Position numbers and translations under genes: made by a program. DNA of 5,629 bases from a bacterium (GTDB lineage Bacteria > Cyanobacteriota > Vampirovibrionia > Gastranaerophilales > Gastranaerophilaceae). The notes beneath the pieces are model-generated. The model searched no databases and was not told the origin of the DNA. It worked only from the letters and a program-made list of their open reading frames with translations. Below, in pieces: positions 1 to 5,627 of this stretch (the first letter of the stretch is position 1; each line of letters starts with the position of its first letter). Location: the NCBI GenBank assembly GCA_017541565.1, contig JAFXYU010000295.1:1-5629 (forward strand). The letters are read 5' to 3'.

Positions 1-96
1 AACTCCGCTCACTAATCAATTGTAACGTTCGACCCGAGCCCGACAAACTCGCTTACGCTCAGACAATGTCGGTCTTGATGTTGTCTCACTAACATT

Positions 97-152
97 GATT
101 GTTCGCTCCGTAAGGCTTGGGGTTTGGGGCTCAACGTAATGAGCAAACAATC
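97..152. repeat. Inverted repeat, 12-bp arms with one mismatch
   Basis: The arm GATTGTTCGCTC (97-108) pairs with GAGCAAACAATC (141-152) at 11 of 12 positions, the only mismatch being C104 against A145. The 32-base loop holds two GGGG runs (119-122 and 126-129). No T-run follows, so it does not look like a terminator. It may be the core hairpin of a repeat element or RNA covering the left end of the window. Confidence 0.45.
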
Positions 153-230
153 TGGGTGAAGCTATAACAAAGAGAGTGCTGTTTGAAGGCTTGGCTGGGA
201 GTTGTTATTACCAGCCTGTCTTGTTAAAAT

Positions 231-254
231 GCTTCCTTTGCGGTCAAAGAAAGC
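231..254. other. Strong short hairpin (stem-loop)
   Basis: Bases 231-240 (GCTTCCTTTG) pair with 245-254 (CAAAGAAAGC) across a CGGT tetraloop, 9 of 10 positions matching, with one C-A mismatch (235/250). It is followed by AACATATT and not by a T-run, so I do not call it an intrinsic terminator. It marks the right boundary of the GC-richer structured stretch. A smaller hairpin, GGCTGG/CCAGCC at 193-198/211-216, lies just upstream. Confidence 0.5.
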
Positions 255-278
255 AACATATTAAAACTTATTAAGTAA

Positions 279-313
279 AACACACAAAAATACATATTTT
301 GATGTGTTATTTT
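279..313 (+). terminator. Possible weak intrinsic terminator
   Basis: Bases 279-289 (AACACACAAAA) pair with 297-308 with one bulged A at 302, leaving a 7-base loop, and ATTTT follows at 309-313. The stem is AT-rich and the T-run is short, so efficiency would be modest. If real, it would end transcription coming from the structured region or from a gene left of the window. Confidence 0.35.
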
Positions 314-340
314 AAAACCAATATTAATGTATTATTTTAT

Positions 341-375
341 TAAATCCTACTTTTAAAGGATTTATTTTTATTTTC
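341..375 (+). terminator. Possible weak AT-rich terminator
   Basis: TAAATCCT (341-348) and AGGATTTA (357-364) form a perfect 8-bp stem with an 8-base loop, followed by the T-rich tract TTTTATTTTC (365-374). Such a low-GC stem is weak, and in DNA this AT-rich it could arise by chance. It lies just ahead of the promoter region of the small gene at 428. Confidence 0.3.
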
Positions 376-405
376 ATAAAAGATTTTTAAAAACTTTCCG
401 ATAAC

Positions 406-411
406 TATAAT
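406..411 (+). promoter_or_regulatory. Consensus -10 hexamer (TATAAT) before the small gene
   Basis: A perfect TATAAT sits at 406-411, but I see no good -35; TTTTTA-like sequence around 384-389 is the best match. Transcription would begin near 418, only about 10 bases before the preferred start codon at 428, which would cut into the ribosome binding site at 415-420. Either the transcript is nearly leaderless or the true promoter lies further upstream and this hexamer is chance. Confidence 0.3.
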
Positions 412-427
412 GTTAAGGAAAAATTTG

Positions 428-718
428 ATGTTACAACTATTACCCCAGAGTGACGTTCTTGTCCCCAATACCAAGAATCCGCGCCGTGCCGTGGAGTACA
501 TAAATTCGTATATTGATTCGGTCAGATGTGACAGTTTGAGCGTGGATATTTCGTTTATGAACTTGATGGATGCGTGTTATGTTTCTACGATGTGTTCAAC
601 AAACCACTATATAAAGTACCCCGAGGGGAGAATTAACTGGCTTGTTTCTTCCGATAAAGCGGCAGAACTGACAAAATCTTTGTCTTTGGGTAATTCGGAA
701 TATTTTGTAGCAAATTAG
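428..718 (+). CDS. Small protein of unknown function, STAS-like pattern
   Basis: Encodes 96 residues. I choose ATG 428 because AAGGAA (415-420) lies 7 bases before it; the alternative ATG 410 has no ribosome binding site and overlaps a TATAAT hexamer. I do not recognise the family. There is no signal peptide or membrane segment, so it is probably cytoplasmic. The order of elements recalls a STAS domain (anti-sigma factor antagonist fold): a hydrophobic strand LSVDIS (37-42), then MDACYVS (47-53) where STAS proteins have Asp-Ser at the helix start, then GRINWLVSS (67-75), then a C-terminal amphipathic stretch ending in LSLGNSEYF. If that reading is right, the usual phosphorylated Ser is replaced by Ala49, so it could not be switched by an anti-sigma kinase in the classical way. 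This is inference from pattern only. It stands alone, with over 400 non-coding bases before it and deoB downstream under its own promoter. Confidence 0.65.
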   Translation: MLQLLPQSDVLVPNTKNPRRAVEYINSYIDSVRCDSLSVDISFMNLMDACYVSTMCSTNHYIKYPEGRINWLVSSDKAAELTKSLSLGNSEYFVAN

Positions 719-819
719 TTTTGAACGAAGTATTGTTATTTTGTGAGATTTTACCGTTGAGGATTCTCTGTTTTTTTATGCCGATTTATTTGTTGTTAAA
801 GAGAGTATGAATAAAAATA

Positions 820-828
820 TGGTATAAT
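820..828 (+). promoter_or_regulatory. Extended -10 promoter of deoB (TGGTATAAT)
   Basis: The sequence TGG followed by TATAAT is a perfect extended -10 element. No good -35 is found at the normal distance: TTGTTA at 793-798 is 24 bases away, which is too far. Extended -10 promoters can work without a -35. Transcription would start near 835, after the upstream in-frame ATG at 832, giving a leader of about 27 bases to ATG 862. This promoter therefore helps to fix the deoB start. Confidence 0.6.
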
Positions 829-861
829 TTAATGAGAAATAAGAAATACAAGAGGTTTATT

Positions 862-2046
862 ATGAGTAAAAAACGAGCAGTAATTATAGTCATTGATTCA
901 ATGGGGTGTGGAGCAATGCCGGACCACGCAGACTTTGGTGATATTGCGGAATGTAATACATTGAAAAATGTATGTCATTTTAATGCGGGACTCGATATTC
1001 CCGTTATGGAAGCAATGGGCTTGGGTAATCTTGATGATTACGAAGGAATTGAAAAAACCTCAACTCCGATTGCACAATATGGAATTTTGAAAGAAAAATC
1101 AAAAGGAAAAGATACAACAACAGGTCACTGGGAAATTGCCGGACTTGTTTCGGAGAAACCGTTTGCGACATTTCCGGAAGGTTTTCCAAAGGAACTTGTC
1201 GACAAATTTGTCGAAGAAACCGGCTGCGGCGGAATTTTGGCAAACATTCCTGCAAGCGGAACTGCAATAATCGAAAAACTTAATGACGAACACCATGCCA
1301 CAAAATATCCGATTGTGTATACTTCCGCTGACAGCGTATTCCAAATAGCCCTTGATACGGATATGATTCCGCTTGAAACTCTTTATGACTGGTGCAAAAT
1401 TGCTCGCAAAATTCTTGATGAAGGAAATTATAATGTGGCGAGAGTAATCGCACGACCATACAAAATAATTGACGGAAAACCGACCAGAATTTCTAAAGAC
1501 CGCAGAGATTATTCTATGGCTCCGCCTAAAAAAACTGTTTTGGACAAGATTAAAGACTCAGGTGCAAAAGTTATAGGTATAGGAAAAATTGAAGACATTT
1601 TCTCAAAAGCCGGAATTACCCACGCAATCCATACAGGCTCAAACAAAGAAGGACTTGAACTCACAATTAAGGCTATTGACGGAACTTTGGATTTGGACAG
1701 CATTAAATATGAAGGGGTAAATATTATCGACGAAACCAGAGAGATTATATTCACGAACCTAGTTGATACCGATATGCTTTTTGGACACAGAAACGACGCC
1801 AAAGGATACGGAAAGGCGATTGAAGAGGTAGCTGAATATTTGGATAAAATTGTTCCCCTGATAGGCGACGATGATTTGCTAATAATAACTGCCGACCACG
1901 GGTGCGATCCGACAGTTCCGGGAACTGACCATACACGAGAACAAGTACCTGTTTTATACTATTCCAAAAACATTGAACCAAAAGACTTGGGTGTAGAAAC
2001 GGGGTTTGATTCAATTGCCAAACGTGTTGAAGAATGGCTGGGGTGA
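862..2046 (+). CDS. deoB: Phosphopentomutase
   Basis: Interconverts ribose 1-phosphate and ribose 5-phosphate (and the deoxyribose pair), linking nucleoside breakdown to the pentose phosphate pool; cytoplasmic, two Mn2+ ions. The protein is 394 residues, the normal family length. It belongs to the alkaline phosphatase superfamily. Metal and catalytic motifs are all present: Asp12 in IDSMGCGAMPD, the activated Thr85 in KDTTTGHWE, DTDMLFGHRND with Asp304 and His309, and TADHGCDP with Asp345-His346, followed by His357 in TDHTREQ. The cap domain lies between about residues 100 and 290. I place the start at ATG 862 because AGAGG (851-855) sits 6 bases upstream and the predicted transcript begins near 835, past the in-frame ATG at 832. 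No other deo genes (deoA, deoC, deoD) are visible beside it. Intact, with no oddities. Confidence 0.97.
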   Translation: MSKKRAVIIVIDSMGCGAMPDHADFGDIAECNTLKNVCHFNAGLDIPVMEAMGLGNLDDYEGIEKTSTPIAQYGILKEKSKGKDTTTGHWEIAGLVSEKPFATFPEGFPKELVDKFVEETGCGGILANIPASGTAIIEKLNDEHHATKYPIVYTSADSVFQIALDTDMIPLETLYDWCKIARKILDEGNYNVARVIARPYKIIDGKPTRISKDRRDYSMAPPKKTVLDKIKDSGAKVIGIGKIEDIFSKAGITHAIHTGSNKEGLELTIKAIDGTLDLDSIKYEGVNIIDETREIIFTNLVDTDMLFGHRNDAKGYGKAIEEVAEYLDKIVPLIGDDDLLIITADHGCDPTVPGTDHTREQVPVLYYSKNIEPKDLGVETGFDSIAKRVEEWLG

Positions 2047-2082
2047 ATTTAGAAAACCTCATTCAACTTACTTTCCTTTCTT

Positions 2083-2100
2083 TGTGATAAAATTTTCACA
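2083..2100. promoter_or_regulatory. leuS extended -10 promoter overlapped by a palindrome
   Basis: TGA followed by TAAAAT (2085-2093) makes an extended -10 element one base away from TATAAT; transcription would start near 2100, about 30 bases before the leuS start. The same bases lie inside the inverted repeat TGTGA-N8-TCACA (2083-2087 and 2096-2100). The half-sites resemble those of CRP-family regulators, but their usual spacing is 6, not 8. A repressor bound here would cover the -10. No T-run follows, so it is not a terminator. Confidence 0.35.
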
Positions 2101-2130
2101 TAGGAAGAATTTTATTGAATGGAGGAATTA

Positions 2131-4617
2131 ATGAAAGAGGCATATTTTCCGCAGGAAATAGAAAAGAGATGGCAGAAGGTTTGGGAAGAGAATAACTCAT
2201 TCCATACTCCGAATGACAGCGATAAACCCAAATATTACGCACTTTCCATGTTTCCGTATCCGTCAGGCAAACTGCACATGGGACATGTCAGAAACTACAC
2301 GATTACGGATGTAATCGCAAGATTCAAAAAGATGCAGGGGTTTAACGTTCTTCATCCGATAGGCTGGGATAGTTTCGGACTTCCGGCAGAAAATGCGGCT
2401 ATGAAGCACGGTGCCGATCCTGCAAAATGGACTGATGAAAATATTGCCTATATGACACAGCAACTTAAAATGCTCGGACTTTCTTATGACTGGCAAAGAG
2501 AAGTTACCACTTGTAAGCCTGAATACTACAAATGGACACAGTGGTTATTCCTTCAACTCTATAAAAAAGGTCTTGCATACAAAAAAGAAGCAGCCGTTAA
2601 CTGGTGCGAAGAATGCGGAACCGTTCTTGCTAACGAACAGGTTATTGACGGCAAATGCTGGAGATGCGACAGCGTTGTTGAGAAAAAATACCTCTCACAA
2701 TGGTTCTTCAAGATTACCGAATACGCAGACCAGTTATTAAAAGACTTAGATAAACTTTCAGGCTGGGGTGATAACGTTAAAACAATGCAGGCAAACTGGA
2801 TTGGTAAATCTCAGGGTGCAATCTTCCGTTTTAAGGTAAAAGAAATCGAAGGAATGGAAGTTCCTGTCTATACTACAAGACCTGACACGGTTCACGGTAT
2901 AACATATCTCGTTGTTGCTCCCGAGTATAAAGATATTGAAAAACTAACAACTCCGGAAAATAGAGATGCGGTTGAAGCGTACAGAGCAAATGCAAGAAAA
3001 ATGACAGAAATTGAGCGTCTTTCCAATGACAGAATTAAAACCGGTGTTCCTTTGGGAACTCATTGCATAAATCCGTTTACGGGAGAAGAATTTCCGCTCT
3101 GGACTGCGGATTATGCGCTTGTTGAATACGGAACGGGCGCGGTTATGGCAGTTCCTACTCACGATACTCGTGACTTTGATTTTGCAAAAAAATACAATCT
3201 TCCGCTAAAGGTGGTTATCCAAAATCCTGAAAATCCTTCTGACTGCAAAGATGAAGCGTATGTTGAAGAAGGTGTTTTGGTAAATTCAAACGAATTTAAC
3301 GGAATGAAAAATACGGAGGCAAAAAAAGCAATAACTCAAAAGGCAGTAGACGGTGGTTTTGGTGAATTTAAAACCCAATTCAGACTCCGTGACTGGCTGA
3401 TTTCACGCCAAAGATACTGGGGTGCGCCGATTCCTGTTGTATATTGTGACAAGTGCGGAATTGTTCCTGAAAAAGAAGAAAATCTTCCGGTTATGCTTCC
3501 GACAGATGTTGACTTCTCTGTTGTCGGAAAATCACCGATTACAACTTCAAAAACATTTAAAGATACAATTTGTCCAATCTGCGGCGGTCACGCTACAAGA
3601 GAAATGGACACAATGGATACATTTGTATGTTCAAGTTGGTATTACCTGAGATACTCTGACGCAAGAAATTCAGAGAAATGCTTTGATAAAGAACTTGTTA
3701 ATAAATGGCTTCCTGTTGACCAGTATGTAGGCGGAATTGAACACGCAATTCTTCACCTTCTCTATTCAAGATTCTTTACAAAAGCGCTCCGTGACTGCGG
3801 ACTTTTGGACTTTGATGAACCGTTCAAAAATCTTTTAACTCAAGGTATGGTACTCAAAGACGGTTCAAAAATGTCAAAATCAAAAGGCAATACGGTTGAT
3901 CCCGATGAAATATTTGAAAACTACGGGGCTGATACGGCAAGATTATTTATTCTTTCAGATTCTCCTCCGGCAAGAGATTTTGACTGGTCGGATGCAGGTG
4001 TTGAGGGGTGTTACAAATTCCTCAACAGAGTTTGGAGACTTGTATCGGAAAACCAAGATGTAATTACAAAAGACTATAACCTTACATTCCCGCTTACACG
4101 CGAAAATGACGATTTGGTAAGAACCGTTCATATTGCTATGAAGGGAATTACGAACGATATTTCCAACGATTTCCAATTTAATACGGTTATTTCAAAATAT
4201 CGTGAACTCACAAACGCAATCTATGAATGGCGCGGAAAACGAGGTAAATCAGAGAAATTCACTTTGGAAGACAAAAACGTATTCAGTTTTGCCGTGACAT
4301 CTCTGATTAAATTAATGTCACCGGTTACCGTTCACCTCTCGGAAGAAATCTGGCACGAACTAGGCTACGGCAACTCTATTCACGAAGAAAAATGGTGCGA
4401 ATGGGATGAAAACCTTGCAAAAGCAAGCAAAATTACTCTTGTTGTTCAGGTTAACGGAAAAGTTAAGGACAAAGTCGAGGTTGATGAAGGAGTTAGCGAT
4501 GAAGAACTCAAGCAGATTGCTCTATCTACCGACAAAGTCAAAGAACTCACAACAGGAAAAGAGATTGTGAAAACAATCGTTGTTCCGACAAAATTAGTGA
4601 ATATTGTAGTGAGGTAA
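2131..4617 (+). CDS. leuS: Leucyl-tRNA synthetase
   Basis: Charges tRNA-Leu with leucine in the cytoplasm; class Ia synthetase. ATG 2131 is chosen because GGAGG (2121-2125) lies 5 bases upstream; the in-frame ATG at 2119 overlaps that site. The protein is then 828 residues, usual for the bacterial type. In order: the HIGH-type motif HMGH (49-52), a Cys cluster (159, 162, 176, 179) likely to bind zinc, the CP1 editing domain with TTRPDT (248-253) and the GTGAVMAVPTHDTRD segment holding the editing Asp345, a second Cys set (CDKC at 439-442, CPIC at 481-484), KMSKS (580-584), the helical anticodon-binding domain, and a C-terminal domain ending after the VVQVNGKVKDK stretch. Editing should be functional since its key residues are intact. 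The 84 bases between deoB and this start leave no room for a T-box leader. Coupled downstream to the peroxiredoxin gene. Confidence 0.98.
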   Translation: MKEAYFPQEIEKRWQKVWEENNSFHTPNDSDKPKYYALSMFPYPSGKLHMGHVRNYTITDVIARFKKMQGFNVLHPIGWDSFGLPAENAAMKHGADPAKWTDENIAYMTQQLKMLGLSYDWQREVTTCKPEYYKWTQWLFLQLYKKGLAYKKEAAVNWCEECGTVLANEQVIDGKCWRCDSVVEKKYLSQWFFKITEYADQLLKDLDKLSGWGDNVKTMQANWIGKSQGAIFRFKVKEIEGMEVPVYTTRPDTVHGITYLVVAPEYKDIEKLTTPENRDAVEAYRANARKMTEIERLSNDRIKTGVPLGTHCINPFTGEEFPLWTADYALVEYGTGAVMAVPTHDTRDFDFAKKYNLPLKVVIQNPENPSDCKDEAYVEEGVLVNSNEFNGMKNTEAKKAITQKAVDGGFGEFKTQFRLRDWLISRQRYWGAPIPVVYCDKCGIVPEKEENLPVMLPTDVDFSVVGKSPITTSKTFKDTICPICGGHATREMDTMDTFVCSSWYYLRYSDARNSEKCFDKELVNKWLPVDQYVGGIEHAILHLLYSRFFTKALRDCGLLDFDEPFKNLLTQGMVLKDGSKMSKSKGNTVDPDEIFENYGADTARLFILSDSPPARDFDWSDAGVEGCYKFLNRVWRLVSENQDVITKDYNLTFPLTRENDDLVRTVHIAMKGITNDISNDFQFNTVISKYRELTNAIYEWRGKRGKSEKFTLEDKNVFSFAVTSLIKLMSPVTVHLSEEIWHELGYGNSIHEEKWCEWDENLAKASKITLVVQVNGKVKDKVEVDEGVSDEELKQIALSTDKVKELTTGKEIVKTIVVPTKLVNIVVR

Positions 4618-4620
4618 ACT

Positions 4621-5061
4621 ATGGCAATAAAACTTCAGGGGCTTAGTGCCGAAGGTGCTGAAAGAGAATATTCTTTGGATGAATTCAAGGGGCAACGGGT
4701 AGTGTTGTACTTTTACCCCAAGGATAACACATCCGGTTGCACTCAGGAGGCGTGCGATTTTCGCGATAATATGAACAGACTCACCAAGTTTGGTGTTGTT
4801 ATCGGTGTGAGCCCTGACAGCATAAAAAGCCATAAATCGTTTAAGGAAAAACGGGGGCTTAATTTTATTTTGCTTTCAGATCCGGAACATACGCTTGCGG
4901 AAAAATTCGGGGTTTGGAAAGAAAAATCCATGTACGGCAGAAAGTATATGGGAATTGAGCGTTCGACCTTTGTTTTAAATTCTGGAGGCGAAGTCGAAAA
5001 AGAGTGGCGCAAGGTTAAGGTAAAAGGACATGTTGACGAAGTCATAGAATATTTAGGATAA
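4621..5061 (+). CDS. bcp: Thioredoxin-dependent peroxiredoxin, BCP/PrxQ type
   Basis: Reduces hydrogen peroxide and organic hydroperoxides using thioredoxin as electron donor; cytoplasmic, since no signal peptide is present. The 146 residues match the usual length of about 150. The active site reads PKDNTSGCTQEAC: peroxidatic Cys40 with Pro33 and Thr37 of the PxxxTxxC motif, and resolving Cys45 five residues on, which is the atypical 2-Cys arrangement of this subfamily. The conserved active-site Arg is Arg114 in GIERSTFVL. Only 3 bases separate its ATG from the leuS stop, and its ribosome binding site GAGG (4611-4614) lies within the last leuS codons, so it is co-transcribed with leuS and probably translationally coupled. 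There is no functional link to leuS that I know of. No terminator follows before the tRNA promoter. Confidence 0.95.
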   Translation: MAIKLQGLSAEGAEREYSLDEFKGQRVVLYFYPKDNTSGCTQEACDFRDNMNRLTKFGVVIGVSPDSIKSHKSFKEKRGLNFILLSDPEHTLAEKFGVWKEKSMYGRKYMGIERSTFVLNSGGEVEKEWRKVKVKGHVDEVIEYLG

Positions 5062-5081
5062 AATATACAAAAATTATTTTG

Positions 5082-5109
5082 TTGACTTCAAATATTTAAC
5101 ATGTATGAT
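5082..5109 (+). promoter_or_regulatory. Promoter of tRNA-Val
   Basis: TTGACT (5082-5087) and TATGAT (5104-5109) are separated by 16 bases, each one mismatch from the sigma-70 consensus. Transcription would start near 5116, a few bases before the mature tRNA 5' end at 5122. Its position right before a tRNA makes it one of the more credible promoters in the window. Confidence 0.65.
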
Positions 5110-5121
5110 AGAAATGCTTGA

Positions 5122-5197
5122 GGGCGTTTAGCTCAGTTGGTAGAGCGTCTCCCTTACAAGGAGAGGGTCAGAAGTTCGAGTCTTCTAACGCCCACCA
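5122..5197 (+). tRNA. tRNA-Val (anticodon UAC)
   Basis: All arms fold. The acceptor stem pairs GGGCGTT (5122-5128) with AACGCCC (5187-5193), followed by discriminator A and an encoded CCA (5195-5197). The D arm is GCTC/GAGC (5131-5134/5143-5146), the anticodon stem TCTCC/GGAGA (5148-5152/5160-5164), and the seven-base loop CTTACAA places TAC at 5155-5157, which reads GUA valine codons. The variable loop has 5 bases, and the T stem AGAAG/CTTCT (5170-5174/5182-5186) closes the loop TTCGAGT. Length is 76 bases, with no intron or mismatch. It has its own promoter and terminator, and its 3' end is a candidate integration target. Confidence 0.97.
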
Positions 5198-5200
5198 TTT

Positions 5201-5225
5201 AAGAGGGTTCCAAACCCTCTTTTTT
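5201..5225 (+). terminator. Intrinsic terminator of tRNA-Val
   Basis: AAGAGGGTT (5201-5209) pairs perfectly with AACCCTCTT (5213-5221) around a 3-base loop, and the T-run spans 5220-5225. It begins only 3 bases after the tRNA CCA end. It would end the tRNA transcript and any read-through from leuS-bcp. Confidence 0.85.
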
Positions 5226-5242
5226 AATGCTTAATTTTTCTA

Positions 5243-5259
5243 TGTCCATTCTGTGTCCA
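5243..5259. repeat. TGTCCA direct repeat, 11-base period
   Basis: TGTCCA occurs at 5243-5248 and again at 5254-5259, one helical turn apart, 46 bases after the tRNA end. Closely spaced direct repeats next to a tRNA 3' end are what arm-type integrase sites look like, but two short copies are thin evidence. No integrase gene is in the window. Confidence 0.3.
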
Positions 5260-5394
5260 CTTTTTAATATGTAATGAATATTTTCTTGTGAAATGATTTT
5301 GTAATTATTTTATAAAATTTTGTTACAAAAAGGCAATTTCTAAAAAGCAAAATACTTTATATAAATATAAGGTTAGTTAAAAGTAGGAAAAATA

Positions 5395-5520
5395 ATGTCT
5401 GATTATTCAGTAACAAATTACAATCCGAATAATATTAATGATACTTTGTACGCATATCAAAGTAATAGAACTGTTGCTACTAATCCGATACAACAAGTAC
5501 CTAAAACTAATTATGCAAGT
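5395..5520 (+). CDS. N-terminal fragment of an Asn-rich protein of unknown function
   Basis: ATG 5395 has AGGAA (5385-5389) 5 bases upstream, and an AT-rich stretch with TATAAA at 5360-5365 could be its -10, so the start looks genuine. Some 42 native residues are visible, beginning MSDYSVTNYNPNNINDT, rich in Asn (8) with several Gln, Thr and Tyr. There is no signal peptide or membrane segment, and I do not recognise the family. From about 5521 the composition changes abruptly and the frame meets a TAG at 5536. I read this as the true gene being cut off by a chimeric contig end, not as a 47-residue protein. A palindrome TTTTGTTACAAAA (5318-5330) lies upstream and could be an operator. Confidence 0.5.
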
Positions 5521-5522
5521 AG

Positions 5523-5627
5523 TGTACGGTTGTCGTAGAGCCACTCCTTGCCGTATCCTCCACCCAAATCGGCCAGTCCTGACCAGGTGGATTTTGCCTC
5601 ATCTTTCAGGACCATGTTGATGGCTGC
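5523..5627 (-). CDS. Fragment of a TonB-dependent receptor-like protein, probably foreign
   Basis: Read on the minus strand from 5627, the bases encode 35 residues without a stop, starting AAINMVLKDEAKSTWSG, then a Gly-rich GGGYG turn and KEWLYDNRT. The INMVLKDEA segment resembles the end of the plug and the first barrel strand of Bacteroidota outer-membrane TonB-dependent receptors, where a (G/A)xINxVLK stretch precedes the barrel. Such receptors sit in the outer membrane and import substrates using TonB energy. Both ends are missing: the 5' side runs off the window and the 3' side stops at the composition break near 5521. GC is about 54%, against below 35% just to the left. Family assignment is by pattern recall only. 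I infer a piece from another community member joined by assembly error. Confidence 0.45.

Larger units (their letters stand above)
1..254. other. Structured, repeat-rich non-coding region
   Basis: No frame on either strand carries a convincing gene here: the open stretches are short, lack a ribosome binding site and resemble no family I know. GC is about 45%, against roughly 20% in the following 150 bases, so the stretch is compositionally set apart. It contains several inverted repeats (40-45/67-72, 61-66/81-86, 14-20/94-100, 97-108/141-152, 193-198/211-216, 231-240/245-254) and an imperfect direct repeat (CTCACTAA at 8-15 and 85-92, each followed by GTTCG at 27-31 and 101-105). This could be a dispersed intergenic repeat, the 3' part of a structured RNA, or a 3' untranslated region of a gene to the left of the window. 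I cannot tell which; the structure itself is directly visible. Confidence 0.45.

Noticed and set aside
229..264. 11-residue peptide starting ATG 229
   Set aside because: No ribosome binding site, and it lies inside the hairpin at 231-254.
410..427. ATG 410 as start of the small protein
   Set aside because: No ribosome binding site precedes it and it overlaps a TATAAT hexamer; ATG 428 has AAGGAA at 7 bases.
759..777. Intrinsic terminator after the small gene, suggested by a run of seven T at 771-777
   Set aside because: The only stem directly before the run is 3 bp (GAG/CTC), too weak to call.
1004..2062. Several minus-strand open frames within deoB, leuS and bcp
   Set aside because: They are antisense to well-conserved genes, have no ribosome binding sites and show no family resemblance.
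2119..2130. ATG 2119 as start of leuS
   Set aside because: Its own G and the following bases form the GGAGG site that serves ATG 2131, and no site precedes it.
2047..2130. T-box or amino-acid leader before leuS
   Set aside because: The gap is only 84 bases and lacks a terminator hairpin, specifier loop or leader peptide with Leu codons.
5438..5620. 60-residue plus-strand open frame across the right end
   Set aside because: It spans the composition break at about 5520, has no ribosome binding site, and lies in the wrong frame of both the Asn-rich gene and the receptor fragment.
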